A stretch of 64,000 bases of DNA from Methanobrevibacter sp. (GTDB lineage Archaea; Methanobacteriota; Methanobacteria; Methanobacteriales; Methanobacteriaceae), in contig NZ_JAUNXR010000005.1 in NCBI RefSeq assembly GCF_030539665.1, positions 48,681 to 112,680 of the forward strand, read 5' to 3'. Of the stretch, positions 37,608 through 48,083 are shown piece after piece. The notes below the pieces were generated by a model, which did not search any database, was not told the DNA's origin, and was given only the letters and a program-made list of their open reading frames with translations. Made by a program: the position numbers and the translations under genes. Positions within the stretch are counted from its first letter, which is position 1; every line of letters begins with the position of its first letter.

Positions 37608-37703
37608 TTTATCACATACTAATTTATAACTTAATTAATATATAAAATTTATTAATGGAAAATAGGAAGTGATTTTATAGTTCTAAAGAAACATAATCAT
37701 CAT

Positions 37704-38528
37704 GTGGAAGCAAGCGGAAACTTGTTTTTTGCATTTTTATTAAATATATTTTTTAATGTGATTGTAATAGTTGGGGCTATTTTTACAAACAGTGTGGCGA
37801 TTCTCGCTGATTGTCTGCATGATCTAACTGATACCATATCCATAGGTCTTGCATGGGGTTTGGAAAGAATCTCCAGAAGGGACAGCAATAAGAGTTATAC
37901 ATATGGATATGCCCGATTTTCAATTTTAGGGGCTTTCATAACTTCAACTTTGGTAATAATAATTTCCATTATTGTAATTTATGAGGCAATTGATAGATTG
38001 TTCCATTTAGTTACACCTGATGCAGGGGGAATGCTTTTAGTGGCTATTTTGGGAATTGTTTTTAAAGGTTTGTCTGCATATCGTTTGCATAAGGGAATCA
38101 CATTCAATGAAAAAGCCATTTTGCTTCATCTTTTAGCAGATATTTTTGAATGGATTGCAATATTGATTATCAGTGTAATTCTCATATTTTGGGATGTGCC
38201 GTTTTTGGATCCTTTAGTTTCAATAGGTATTAGCATTTGGTTAATTTATAGCTTATCAAAAACTCTTAAGGGTTCTCTGGAGATATTTTTACAAAAATCT
38301 CCTTCAAACATTGATGTCAACGAATTTAAAAACAGCATTCTTGCTATTGACGGCGTAAACTCAATTTATGATTTTCATTTATGGTCATTAGATGGGATTG
38401 AATCTGTTCTTACATTAAAGCTCAAAATAGATGATGAGAATAAAAAGGAAAATATTTTAAATATTGCGAATAAAATTGCATATAACAATAATATTGTAGA
38501 TGTTACTGTTGAGTTTAACTATGATTAA
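37704..38528 (+). CDS. Cation diffusion facilitator family transporter
   Basis: A 274-residue metal/proton antiporter with five to six membrane helices. Marks: [20 protein letters not shown] (the metal-binding Asp/His helix 2), [12 protein letters not shown], then [15 protein letters not shown] (helix 5, with HxxxD). The C-terminal cytoplasmic domain (about 200-274) includes DFHLWSLDG, typical of CDF domains. Zn2+, Fe2+ or Mn2+ are possible substrates. The GTG at 37704 is a poor start: the frame continues upstream to 37656 through VLKKHNHH, with a GGAAGTGA ribosome binding site at 37665-37672. Confidence 0.9.
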   Translation: MEASGNLFFAFLLNIFFNVIVIVGAIFTNSVAILADCLHDLTDTISIGLAWGLERISRRDSNKSYTYGYARFSILGAFITSTLVIIISIIVIYEAIDRLFHLVTPDAGGMLLVAILGIVFKGLSAYRLHKGITFNEKAILLHLLADIFEWIAILIISVILIFWDVPFLDPLVSIGISIWLIYSLSKTLKGSLEIFLQKSPSNIDVNEFKNSILAIDGVNSIYDFHLWSLDGIESVLTLKLKIDDENKKENILNIANKIAYNNNIVDVTVEFNYD

Positions 38529-38587
38529 ATACTAGTAATTATATAGTTAAAAATATTAATTTTAAAATTAACAATGGAGAACTTTTC

Positions 38588-39469
38588 ATGGAAAAAGGAA
38601 CTGATGTTTTAAAAGAGGGCTTCGCTAAAATGACAAAAGGCGGAGTTATTATGGACGTTGTCAACGCTGAACAAGCAAGAATTGCTGAAGAAGCTGGTGC
38701 TGTTGCTGTAATGGCATTGGAAAAAGTACCTGCAGATATTAGGGCTGCTGGTGGGGTAGCTAGGATGGCTGACCCAACCATTGTTGAAGAAGTTGTAGAT
38801 GCAGTTTCTATTCCTGTAATGGCAAAGGCAAGAATTGGTCATATTGCAGAAGCACAGATTTTAGAAACCTTAGGTGTAGATATGATTGATGAAAGTGAAG
38901 TACTTACACCTGCTGATGAAGAATATCACCTTAACAAAAAAGAATTCACCATTCCTTTTGTATGTGGTGCACGTAACTTAGGCGAAGCTTTAAGAAGAAT
39001 CGATGAAGGAGCAGCAATGATTCGTACCAAAGGTGAACCTGGAACTGGAAACATTGTAGAAGCAGTTCGTCACATGAGAATGGTTATGGGAGAAATTAGA
39101 ACCATTCAAGGCATGGAGGAAGAAGAGCTTTGGAAATATGCAAGAAAAATAGAAGCTCCTATTGAACTTGTAAAGGAAACTGCAACTCTCGGAAAATTAC
39201 CTGTTGTAAACTTTGCAGCTGGTGGGGTAGCAACTCCTGCTGATGCTTCTTTGATGATGCAATTAGGTGCAGACGGTGTATTTGTAGGTTCAGGTATTTT
39301 CAAATCAAACAATCCTGTAGCATTTGCAGAAGCTATTGTTGAAGCTGTAGCTAACTATGACAAACCTGAAGTATTAGCAGAAGTCAGCAAAGGTCTTGGA
39401 GAAGCAATGAAAGGTATTGAAATGTCCACTCTTACTGAAGCTGACAGAATGCAAGATAGAGGAATATAA
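38588..39469 (+). CDS. pdxS: Pyridoxal 5'-phosphate synthase subunit PdxS
   Basis: The synthase subunit of the DXP-independent PLP pathway, making PLP from ribose 5-phosphate, glyceraldehyde 3-phosphate and ammonia from PdxT. The 293-residue barrel shows [20 protein letters not shown] (about 18-37), [17 protein letters not shown] (about 78-94, with the catalytic lysine region), [19 protein letters not shown] and the phosphate loop [12 protein letters not shown]. It is nearly identical to standard PdxS. GGAGAAC precedes the ATG. pdxT is not adjacent here. Confidence 0.97.
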   Translation: MEKGTDVLKEGFAKMTKGGVIMDVVNAEQARIAEEAGAVAVMALEKVPADIRAAGGVARMADPTIVEEVVDAVSIPVMAKARIGHIAEAQILETLGVDMIDESEVLTPADEEYHLNKKEFTIPFVCGARNLGEALRRIDEGAAMIRTKGEPGTGNIVEAVRHMRMVMGEIRTIQGMEEEELWKYARKIEAPIELVKETATLGKLPVVNFAAGGVATPADASLMMQLGADGVFVGSGIFKSNNPVAFAEAIVEAVANYDKPEVLAEVSKGLGEAMKGIEMSTLTEADRMQDRGI

Positions 39470-39689
39470 ATATTCCTTTTTTCTATTTTTTTATTTATTT
39501 CAAACTAATTATTATTGGAAAATATTATTTCACAGTTTTTATTTCATAAATTAAAGACATCTTAGCTCTTTGATTATCATTTAAACTCTTTTTAGTATAA
39601 TACGAAAACTTTATTAATAATTGTATTAATAAATAGTATATAGTTTTTTTATAGTTTTTACGAATTTTTGGTACTATTTAAGTGACATC

Positions 39690-42600
39690 ATGTTTAATCG
39701 TTCTTCTAATAAAATTGAAAGAGAATTTGAAAATTTACGTAATGAATTACTGGACTTAACTTTAAGAAATCAGCTTCTTAATTTTAAGCTAAGGGCTAAG
39801 ACCATAGCTATAGAAAACCAATCCGGTGCAAATATCTTTCAAAATCTTATTTTGCAAAATAAAAAAATGTATTTTGCATCTAACAAAAAAGAAGAAAATG
39901 AGGACAAGTCTCGTTTTTCAATTTGGAATCATTCTCCAATAGACTTTTCTAAGTTTACAGATGGGGATAAAACACTCAGAACCAACTTAACTCCTAGTGA
40001 ACTTCAAAAAAGATTGTTTTATATCAATAACCAAGCAAAAACAATGCTTCAAGAGCAGGGTTACAATATTCTTTACCTGGCTGTTGGCTTTTTAGAATGG
40101 AAGGACAATAAGAAACCTCAAAAGAATTTGGCCCCTTTGATTTTAATTCCAGTAACAATGGAACGTAAAAAAGTTGGAAAATCATTTGAACTTTCATGGA
40201 CGGGGGAAGAAATTCAGACCAACATATCCCTTAAAGCTAAGTTAAAAGAGGAAGGAATAGAACTCCCTGATTTTGAATTTAAGAAATATAGTGAAGTTAT
40301 TGACCATTATATAAGAGAAGTGCATGAAGTTACAAGGCATATGAAAGGATGGGATGTTAACTCCAAAGTAGCATTGGGATTCTTTAGTTTCACTAAATTT
40401 GTAATGTACAATGACTTAAATCCTGAAAGCTGGGATAAAGATGTTGATTTAACTCAAAAGGAATTAATACAGGCAATATTTAATCCTGAAGTTAACAATC
40501 AGGAAGCGTTTAAAGAGGAGGATATTGATACTCAACTGGACTATGCATCAATGTATCAGGTTTTAGATGCGGATTCATCTCAAATTGCAGCTATTGAGGA
40601 TGTAAAGGCAGGAAGGAATCTGGTTGTGGAAGGACCTCCTGGAACTGGGAAATCACAAACTATAGTAAATCTAATAGCTGAATTGCTTGCTGAAGGAAAA
40701 ACAGTTCTTTTTGTAAGTGAAAAAATGGCCGCATTGGAAGTTGTAAAAGATAGGCTTCAGTCCGTGGGTCTTGGAAAATTCGTTTTAGAACTTCATTCTC
40801 ATAAGACACGTCGTAAAAAGTTTTTAAAGGATCTTCAAAAAGCAGCTACAATACGTGCTGAAGACCAGATAAATGCGGATCAAACAATTAGAAAGCTGGA
40901 ATCTCTCAAAAAACAGTTGGATGAATATCCGGAGGTAATCCATCAGAAATATTATGGGGTTAATTTATCTCCATTTGAATTATATGGGATGAAGGAAGAT
41001 GCAGAGGTTCATTTTGTCAAAAAGGATAAGATACTTCCTTTGGTGAGATTTGACCAACCGGAATTAATAACAATCAAAGATCTTGATGATATGGTATTTA
41101 AACTGGAAAGTGTTGCCGAGCTTTATCAAACAATTTCAAATGAGAATCCATGGAGTTTATGCGCACCTGAAAGTTTGCTTCCTGCTGATTTAAGGGAGAT
41201 CGAAATTTTGATAATCGATACATTGCAAGCTTTAGACAATTTCATTTATGAAAAGCAGTTTTTTCATGAGACATTCGGTATCAAATCACCAGAATCATTA
41301 TCTGAATTCTCAAATTCGCTAAAGGCATTTAAAATGATAGAATCTAAAAATTCATCCCTTATAGATTCTTCAATAATCACTTCACAAATATGGAAATTGA
41401 ACAACGATGATCCTTATAAGTTAATCAAAGATTTGGAATTATATCAATCCCAATCAAGAATATTAAACAAATTTAATGATAATATACTTCAAGCGGATAT
41501 CAATGGATTAATCAGGGAAATCCAGGATTTGGCCAATAAGAAATTCAGATTATTCAACAGCAACAAGAAAAAAATCGAGAATATTGTAGGAAGATATTAT
41601 AAGCATGGCATTCCGGATACCAATCAAATTATAAGAGATTTGAATGCTGTTAAAGTAGTTATTGACTTTAAAAACAAAATAGAATCTAACAAGGAATTAG
41701 CAAGACAATACTTTGGTCAATATTGGTATTTGGGAGCAAATATCAATGATTTGAAGGCCATTACAAAATGGATGAAGGAATTTTGGTTGCTTGTTGGTGA
41801 AGGTGTTTTCTCAAATCAAACAATAGAATTGCTTTCAAAAGACCTATTCAATATCAACGCTTCTGATAATTTATCAAATTACATTTCTTTAGGGGAAGAT
41901 TTCAAAGACAAACTCTCAAAACTTAACAACAAACTTAATCCAAGAAGCAAATTGATATTTAAGAGAGATGTTGATGACGTTACTTTTGACCAATGGAAAG
42001 AACAGCTTAACAATTGGAGAGGGCAATTGTCCAGTCTTCATTTGTGGTCTCAGTATTTAAGCACTAAGAACTCTTTAACAGGTTCTTACAGCGAACCATT
42101 TATTGATGTAATAGAAAAAAGAAATATTAAAAAAGACGAAATAAAGTCTTTAGTTTACGGTAATTTTGCCGATGCGTTATTGAACATAATGTTTTTAGAA
42201 AATCAGCAATTGGCTACATTCATTGGCGAATTGCACGATAATAAGATTAATGAGTTTAAAAGTCTTGACAAAACTATTCTGGAGATAAATCGTAAAAGAA
42301 TATTCCACAAACTTAACAAGAACATTCCAAACGTTTTTGGCGGAGCTCAAGGAAGCGAGGCTCAAATACTTGCAGGAGAATTTACAAGAAAAAGCGGTCA
42401 TTTGCCGGTTCGCAAACTTCTTCAAAAAGCTGGAGGTTTAATAAAACAAATAAAACCAGTATTCATGATGTCTCCACTTTCAATTGCACAATATCTTGAC
42501 CCTACAAATGAAAAATTGCAATTTGATGTGGTTATCTTTGACGAAGCAAGTCAGGTTAAACCTCAGGATGCATTGGGAGCATTTATGAGAGCAAAAACCG

Positions 42601-45600
42601 CAGTAGTTATGGGTGACACTCAACAATTGCCTCCTACATCATTTTTTGAACAAATGGCTGATGGGGAAAGTTATGAGGAGGAAGCAACATCTCTGGATAT
42701 GGAAAGTATTCTACATTTGTGTAAGCTATCATTTCCGGTTAAAATGCTTAAATGGCATTACAGAAGTCGTCACGAGTCATTAATTTCAGTTTCAAACACT
42801 CAATTTTATGATGATGAGTTATTGGTTTATCCTTCACCGTCTCATAATGATCCTGAATTGGGTTTAAAACTTCATTATAATCCTGATACTTATTATGACA
42901 GAGGATCAAGTTCTGCAAATGTTGGGGAAGCAAAAGAAGTTGTAAAAGCTATTTTCGAACATTTTGATACTTATGGGGACACTAAAAGTTTAGGTGTTGG
43001 AACATTTTCAGTTGCTCAAAAAAATGCTATATTGGAGGAATTGGAATTCCAACGTAAAAACAGGCCAGAATTAGAACCATTGTTCGCTGAAAATAAGGAA
43101 GAACGTTTCTTCGTCAAAAACCTTGAAACCATACAGGGAGATGAAAGGGATGTTATTTTAATAAGTGTTGGATACGGATATGACAATGAAGGTAAGATGT
43201 CTTTAAACTTCGGTCCTTTAAACCAGGATGGTGGTGAAAGACGTCTTAACGTATTGATTACAAGAGCGCGTGAAAAATGTGTCGTATTTTCAAATTTCAA
43301 AGCTCATGATATGCATTTAACAGCCAATCCTCCATTTGGGGTCAAGTCTCTTAAAGAATTTTTATATTATGCAGAAAACTTGACTGAAGGAAATCAGATG
43401 GTTGAACCTAAAAAAGAACAAAAATTTGAAGATTCAATAGCTAATTTCCTTGAGGAGAATGGATATATTGTTGATAGGCAGGTTGGAAGCTCAGGATTTA
43501 AGGTAGATTTGGCTTTGGTTGATGAAAATAATCCTGGCCAATATTTCTTAGGAATAACAACTGATGGTGATGTTTATGCCTCAAGTAAAGTAGCTCGTGA
43601 TAGGAATAGGCTTAGGGAACAGGTTCTTGAGGGTTTAGGTTGGAATATTTATCATTTATGGTCTACTGATTGGTATAGGAATAGGGATTTGGGCCGTAAA
43701 AAACTTCTTAATGCTATTGCTAGTGCTAAACAAAAGCATGCTGAAAACTTACAGTTAAAAGAGGAAGAGGCAGAAAGAATCAGATTGGAAGCTGAAAAAA
43801 GAGCTGAAGAATTAAGATTGGCTCAAGAAGAAGAGGAAAAAGCTGAAAAAGCAGCTCTTGAAGCATTGAATGCTGGTGAAAGTTTCGATGAGGGTACCAT
43901 TATTGTAGATTCTTCTGAAGTTGCCGCATCTGATGATAATTCCTATAATGAAATAGATGAGAATACTACTGTTGTGGATGATTTGGGAAATATTGGCATG
44001 TCTGATGATTCAACTCAAGATGAGGGTTTTATTACAATCAATGATTCTGAAATTGAATTGGAGGAAGATAATGAAGTTTTCAATGATGATGGGACAGTTT
44101 CAATCAAAAAATCATCTAAGAAATCAGGTGGCCTTAAAAACTCCATCAAATCAATATTGGCTTTCGATAAATCTGACTCTGATAAGGTAATAAATGACAA
44201 TATTGGAAATGAAGCTCTTGATGAGATTGTTGTTGATCATGATGATGGTTTAGGTCATGTTGTGGATGAGATTGTTGTTGATCATGATGATGGTTTGGAG
44301 CCTGTTATTGACGTTGAAAATGTTAAAGAAGAATTTTTTAAAGAAGTCTCTAATGATGATGATGAGAATAATAAGTCTAAATCAGCTCAATCTAATCTTA
44401 ATAACTTCAATATCAAGTTCAAATCAAATATTGATGATTCTGTAATGGAGGAGGTCAATAAAGATATTCATGATGACGAATTTGTAGCTCATTCAACTTA
44501 TGATGATGATGTTGAAGAAGAAAGTTTCAATAAATCTCATAATTCTTCCATAGACTTTGATTCCATTGAAGATGATGGTTTTGACATATCTAAGGGTGAT
44601 TCATCTGAGGATGTTGGCATTTCATTAGATGGGGATGATTCTGATAATTCATTTGGTGAAGATGATTTTGACGATTCATTCAATTATGATGATGCTGGTT
44701 TTGATAGTAAAACCGTTGAGGAGGAAGAAAGTTTTAATAAAAACAACATTGAAAATGATGAAAGATGGAATTCTTCTTTTTCCAAGTCAAATACATCAAA
44801 TTTAGATGCTGAAGAACAAAAATCTGAATTTAAAGAGGAGAAGAAAAATAAAGGATTTTTCAGCTCAATTGTTAACAATATAAAAGAGGGAGAAACCAAA
44901 CTTAATGTTTCAGGCAACAAGTTTTATGACGATAATTTGAACGAAAAATTCATCCCGGATGTTGAAGTCAATAAAAAACCTCAAAAACAAGTAATCAAAG
45001 AAGAACCGAGAATTATTGATGTTCCTTATACATCTTCAGACAGCAATGGAAACGTTTACGATAAGGATGACGAGATTAAGAAGATGGCAACCAAGATAGT
45101 GGATGATGTTTTTGACAGTATTTTGGATAATGGCTCTCATAAAGATTCCATTGTCTTTGATAATGTCGATCCTTCTAAAGACTATTCTGCCGATGATAAT
45201 ATTAATTTTACAGAAGATTATAATGATGATTTAAAAGATAAATTCAATAATGATGATAGTTTCACAGAGTTTAATGAAAGCTATCCATCAAAGGATGGTG
45301 ATGAAACTAGTTCATATAGCTATGATAAATATTATGATGAGAATTATGAAACTGGAGATTATTTCCAAGCAAGCCAGGACATGAAAAATCCTCTTAGAAA
45401 AAATAGTGTTTATAAAAAAGAAAAATCAGGCAGTGGTGTTCGCGGTTCATTATCTAACTTTAAGAATAACGTTAGCTATATAAGCAAATCTTTAAAAGAG
45501 ATTGAAAAAGAAGACCCTTATGAATATGTAAACACAATTGACAGGACTGCTGAAGTGGAAAATGACGATTCCTTTGATTTTAGAGATAATGTGGAATTTA

Positions 45601-46304
45601 AAGAGGATATAAATGACAATATTAAAGTAGAAGAACAAACAATAAAAGCAGTTGATAAAGAAAATGGCAACAATGAAGAGGAACTGGTTGAAATTATTAA
45701 AAAAGAAATCGAAGAAGACGAATATGATAGGGTTCCAATTCATAATGAAAATAAAGCTGCAGAAGAAACTAAAATTGTTGATTATGTAATGGCTGAAAAT
45801 ATTGGAATAAATTCATCTAAAGAACTTTATGACAAATCCATTGTGGAAGTTGCTGATGTAATCAGCGACATAGTGAAAGTCGAAGGACCTATTCATGTTA
45901 ACGAATTAATCAAAAGAGTTAGGGAAAACTGTGAAGTTAAAAGAGCAGGTTCCAAATTCAAAAAAACACTTAACGATGCTATTGAGGTTTCAGAACAATC
46001 AGGAAATATTACAAAGGTTAACGATTTCTTGTTCAACGGCTTAAATGACAATATCAATATTAGAAAAAGAAACAAGCCAAATATAGATCTTATATCTGAA
46101 GCCGAAATTGAGAAAAACATTGAGTTTATCTTAAATGATGAAAAGACTGTTGACTTATCAAAATTAGCTAAAAAAGCATCTAAAAATTTTGGATTTAAAT
46201 CAACATCTAAAAAAACAGCTACTAGGATAAATAATGTTTTAGATTCTATGATTGTAAATGGTAAGGTAGTTTTAAAGGATAATATTGTCGAACTTAATAA
46301 ATAA
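39690..46304 (+). CDS. DUF4011 superfamily 1 helicase with Vsr-like nuclease domain and long acidic insert
   Basis: A 2204-residue protein. DUF4011 covers about residues 10-240 (LRNELLDLTLRNQLLNFK). The SF1 helicase core runs about 290-1215: Walker A GPPGTGKSQ near 315, FDEASQVKPQDALG near 950, GDTQQLPPTSF near 975, NVLITRAREKC near 1190. An MTES_1575 Vsr-like nuclease domain follows (about 1245-1350: FKVDLALV, FLGITTDGDVYASS). A charged coil and about 630 acidic, disordered residues come next, then a DUF3320-type domain (about 2030-2204). The order DUF4011-helicase-Vsr is that of the Hhe defence protein. Usual family sequence is IExDG; here it is ITTDG, so nuclease activity is uncertain. Confidence 0.9.
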   Translation: MFNRSSNKIEREFENLRNELLDLTLRNQLLNFKLRAKTIAIENQSGANIFQNLILQNKKMYFASNKKEENEDKSRFSIWNHSPIDFSKFTDGDKTLRTNLTPSELQKRLFYINNQAKTMLQEQGYNILYLAVGFLEWKDNKKPQKNLAPLILIPVTMERKKVGKSFELSWTGEEIQTNISLKAKLKEEGIELPDFEFKKYSEVIDHYIREVHEVTRHMKGWDVNSKVALGFFSFTKFVMYNDLNPESWDKDVDLTQKELIQAIFNPEVNNQEAFKEEDIDTQLDYASMYQVLDADSSQIAAIEDVKAGRNLVVEGPPGTGKSQTIVNLIAELLAEGKTVLFVSEKMAALEVVKDRLQSVGLGKFVLELHSHKTRRKKFLKDLQKAATIRAEDQINADQTIRKLESLKKQLDEYPEVIHQKYYGVNLSPFELYGMKEDAEVHFVKKDKILPLVRFDQPELITIKDLDDMVFKLESVAELYQTISNENPWSLCAPESLLPADLREIEILIIDTLQALDNFIYEKQFFHETFGIKSPESLSEFSNSLKAFKMIESKNSSLIDSSIITSQIWKLNNDDPYKLIKDLELYQSQSRILNKFNDNILQADINGLIREIQDLANKKFRLFNSNKKKIENIVGRYYKHGIPDTNQIIRDLNAVKVVIDFKNKIESNKELARQYFGQYWYLGANINDLKAITKWMKEFWLLVGEGVFSNQTIELLSKDLFNINASDNLSNYISLGEDFKDKLSKLNNKLNPRSKLIFKRDVDDVTFDQWKEQLNNWRGQLSSLHLWSQYLSTKNSLTGSYSEPFIDVIEKRNIKKDEIKSLVYGNFADALLNIMFLENQQLATFIGELHDNKINEFKSLDKTILEINRKRIFHKLNKNIPNVFGGAQGSEAQILAGEFTRKSGHLPVRKLLQKAGGLIKQIKPVFMMSPLSIAQYLDPTNEKLQFDVVIFDEASQVKPQDALGAFMRAKTAVVMGDTQQLPPTSFFEQMADGESYEEEATSLDMESILHLCKLSFPVKMLKWHYRSRHESLISVSNTQFYDDELLVYPSPSHNDPELGLKLHYNPDTYYDRGSSSANVGEAKEVVKAIFEHFDTYGDTKSLGVGTFSVAQKNAILEELEFQRKNRPELEPLFAENKEERFFVKNLETIQGDERDVILISVGYGYDNEGKMSLNFGPLNQDGGERRLNVLITRAREKCVVFSNFKAHDMHLTANPPFGVKSLKEFLYYAENLTEGNQMVEPKKEQKFEDSIANFLEENGYIVDRQVGSSGFKVDLALVDENNPGQYFLGITTDGDVYASSKVARDRNRLREQVLEGLGWNIYHLWSTDWYRNRDLGRKKLLNAIASAKQKHAENLQLKEEEAERIRLEAEKRAEELRLAQEEEEKAEKAALEALNAGESFDEGTIIVDSSEVAASDDNSYNEIDENTTVVDDLGNIGMSDDSTQDEGFITINDSEIELEEDNEVFNDDGTVSIKKSSKKSGGLKNSIKSILAFDKSDSDKVINDNIGNEALDEIVVDHDDGLGHVVDEIVVDHDDGLEPVIDVENVKEEFFKEVSNDDDENNKSKSAQSNLNNFNIKFKSNIDDSVMEEVNKDIHDDEFVAHSTYDDDVEEESFNKSHNSSIDFDSIEDDGFDISKGDSSEDVGISLDGDDSDNSFGEDDFDDSFNYDDAGFDSKTVEEEESFNKNNIENDERWNSSFSKSNTSNLDAEEQKSEFKEEKKNKGFFSSIVNNIKEGETKLNVSGNKFYDDNLNEKFIPDVEVNKKPQKQVIKEEPRIIDVPYTSSDSNGNVYDKDDEIKKMATKIVDDVFDSILDNGSHKDSIVFDNVDPSKDYSADDNINFTEDYNDDLKDKFNNDDSFTEFNESYPSKDGDETSSYSYDKYYDENYETGDYFQASQDMKNPLRKNSVYKKEKSGSGVRGSLSNFKNNVSYISKSLKEIEKEDPYEYVNTIDRTAEVENDDSFDFRDNVEFKEDINDNIKVEEQTIKAVDKENGNNEEELVEIIKKEIEEDEYDRVPIHNENKAAEETKIVDYVMAENIGINSSKELYDKSIVEVADVISDIVKVEGPIHVNELIKRVRENCEVKRAGSKFKKTLNDAIEVSEQSGNITKVNDFLFNGLNDNINIRKRNKPNIDLISEAEIEKNIEFILNDEKTVDLSKLAKKASKNFGFKSTSKKTATRINNVLDSMIVNGKVVLKDNIVELNK
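44220..44296 (+). repeat. Exact 32-base direct repeat, period 45, in the acidic insert
   Basis: Two exact 32-base copies (44220-44251 and 44265-44296) encode DEIVVDHDDGL twice within the giant helicase. They lie at a period of 45 bases, or 15 codons, so the frame is kept. This shows recent length change in the insert. Confidence 0.85.
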
Positions 46305-46316
46305 GGGGTTGTTAAC

Positions 46317-48071
46317 GTGTCAACTAAAGTTAAATCTCCTGAAAATCTTCCGAATAAACCTGGCGTTTATATAATGCGGGACAAGGATGAAAATATTATT
46401 TACATAGGCAAGGCTAAAAATCTAATAAAAAGGGTTCAGTCTTATTTTAGAAAAAATTTGGATAGGCCAAAAACTAAAATTTTAATGGACCATTTTAACA
46501 GCTTGGAGTATATTGTAACCAATTCTGAAAAGGAAGCTTTAATTTTGGAAGCTAATCTTATTAAGAAACATAAGCCAACATACAACATACGTCTAAAGGA
46601 TGATAAAAGGTATCCTTATGTTAAAATAACCAACGAGGAGTTTCCCAGGTTATTGATTACAAGAAACATTACGAAGAATGGCAGTTTTTACGGGCCTTTT
46701 ACAGATGTTGGTTCAGTTAAAAAAACCGTAAAATTCTTAAAATCGCTTTTTAAGGTTAGAACATGTCGAAATATGGATGGGCCATGTCTTAACAGTCAAA
46801 TTGATTTGTGCTACGCTCCTTGTAATGGATCAATTACCAAGGAAGAATATAATGAAATAATGGAAAAGATTGATTTGTTCTTCCAGGGAAAATATTCTGT
46901 AATTGTTAAGAATCTTAAAAAAGAAATGATGGAAGCTGCGGAAGAACAAAACTATGAGAAGGCGGCCGTCTTAAGGGATCAGATCCAATCGATAGAGGAT
47001 ATTATGGATAAGCAATTTGTAGAGTTGGGGGATGACGACTTAGACCAGGATATTATAGCCATTTCTGAGGATAAGGAAAACTTCATCATTGTTGTAATGG
47101 CGATTAGAAATGGAAAAATCGTTGGAAAAGATGATTTCCTAATGAATGGAACGGAATATGATTCGAATGAGGAAGTCACTTATGCTTTCATACAGCAGTA
47201 TTACGGATACAATCGTCATGTTCCCAAACAGATTATCATTAATCAGGGCATTGGGGAGGTTTCATTGCTTGAAGAATGGTTAACCGATTTGAGGGGAAAT
47301 AAAGTTTATATCAAAGTTCCTGAAAAAGGAATAAAATTAAGATTGGTTAATATGGCTCAAAAGAATGCTGAAATAATAAGGCATCAAAAGAAAAAATTGG
47401 AAAACTCTTTAATTGAGCTTAAAAAATATTTGAAACTTGAAAAGCTTCCAAGAGTGATAGAGGGGTATGACATCAGTAACATTTCTGGAAAATTGGCTGT
47501 TGGTTCTAAAGTTTCATTTTTAGATGCAAAACCCAATAAAAAGAAATATAGGCATTTTAGAATAGATACTCCAGGACCTAATGACTTTGAAATGATGAAG
47601 GAACTTTTAACCAAAAGGTTCGAGAGAATAGATAAGGATAGCGAACCGGATTTGATAGTCATTGATGGTGGTAAGGGCCAGTTAGGAATGGCCTGTCAGG
47701 TTTTGAAGGAGAATAATTTAGAACATATTCCAATTATTGGGCTAGCTAAGGAATTTGAAGAGATTTACATTCCCAATACTTCACGTCCAATTATCATCCC
47801 TAAAGACAATAAGGCATTACATTTATTGCAGCAGGTAAGGGATGAGTCACATAGGTTTGCCGTTACTTATCATAGGAAACTCAGGAGTAAGAAAATTTCA
47901 GAATCATCTTTGGACAATGTTCCTGGTATTGGACAGAATCGTAAGAGAAACCTTTTAAAGGAACTAGGTTCAATAGATAAGGTTAAGGAAGCTACTGTTG
48001 ATCAGCTTGCAAACGTTAAAAGCATGAATAGAAAAGTGGCTGAAAACGTTTATAATTATTATCATGAATAG
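46317..48071 (+). CDS. uvrC: Excinuclease ABC subunit C
   Basis: UvrC makes both incisions around the lesion held by UvrB. The 584-residue protein has an N-terminal GIY-YIG nuclease (GVYIMRDKDENIIYIGKA, about 14-31), a Cys group CRNMDGPCLNSQIDLCYAPC, a UVR helix pair (AAEEQNYEKAAVLRDQIQSI, about 200-219) that pairs with the UvrB tail, the RNase H-like endonuclease (GYDISNISG, DLIVIDGGKGQL) and a C-terminal HhH (DNVPGIGQNRKRNLLKELGS). Start is GTG with AAGGGG upstream. It lies 12 bases after the giant helicase, so they may be co-transcribed. Confidence 0.97.
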   Translation: MSTKVKSPENLPNKPGVYIMRDKDENIIYIGKAKNLIKRVQSYFRKNLDRPKTKILMDHFNSLEYIVTNSEKEALILEANLIKKHKPTYNIRLKDDKRYPYVKITNEEFPRLLITRNITKNGSFYGPFTDVGSVKKTVKFLKSLFKVRTCRNMDGPCLNSQIDLCYAPCNGSITKEEYNEIMEKIDLFFQGKYSVIVKNLKKEMMEAAEEQNYEKAAVLRDQIQSIEDIMDKQFVELGDDDLDQDIIAISEDKENFIIVVMAIRNGKIVGKDDFLMNGTEYDSNEEVTYAFIQQYYGYNRHVPKQIIINQGIGEVSLLEEWLTDLRGNKVYIKVPEKGIKLRLVNMAQKNAEIIRHQKKKLENSLIELKKYLKLEKLPRVIEGYDISNISGKLAVGSKVSFLDAKPNKKKYRHFRIDTPGPNDFEMMKELLTKRFERIDKDSEPDLIVIDGGKGQLGMACQVLKENNLEHIPIIGLAKEFEEIYIPNTSRPIIIPKDNKALHLLQQVRDESHRFAVTYHRKLRSKKISESSLDNVPGIGQNRKRNLLKELGSIDKVKEATVDQLANVKSMNRKVAENVYNYYHE

Positions 48072-48083
48072 GAGATGGTTGTC

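Noticed and set aside
37411..37629. 72-residue plus-strand frame starting inside the HisA/F-like gene
   Set aside because: The minus-strand two-helix protein at the same place has a ribosome binding site and sensible membrane segments.
43957..44445. Extra frames rich in Met, Trp and Leu within the giant helicase
   Set aside because: Alternate readings of GAT/GAA-rich codons of the acidic insert.
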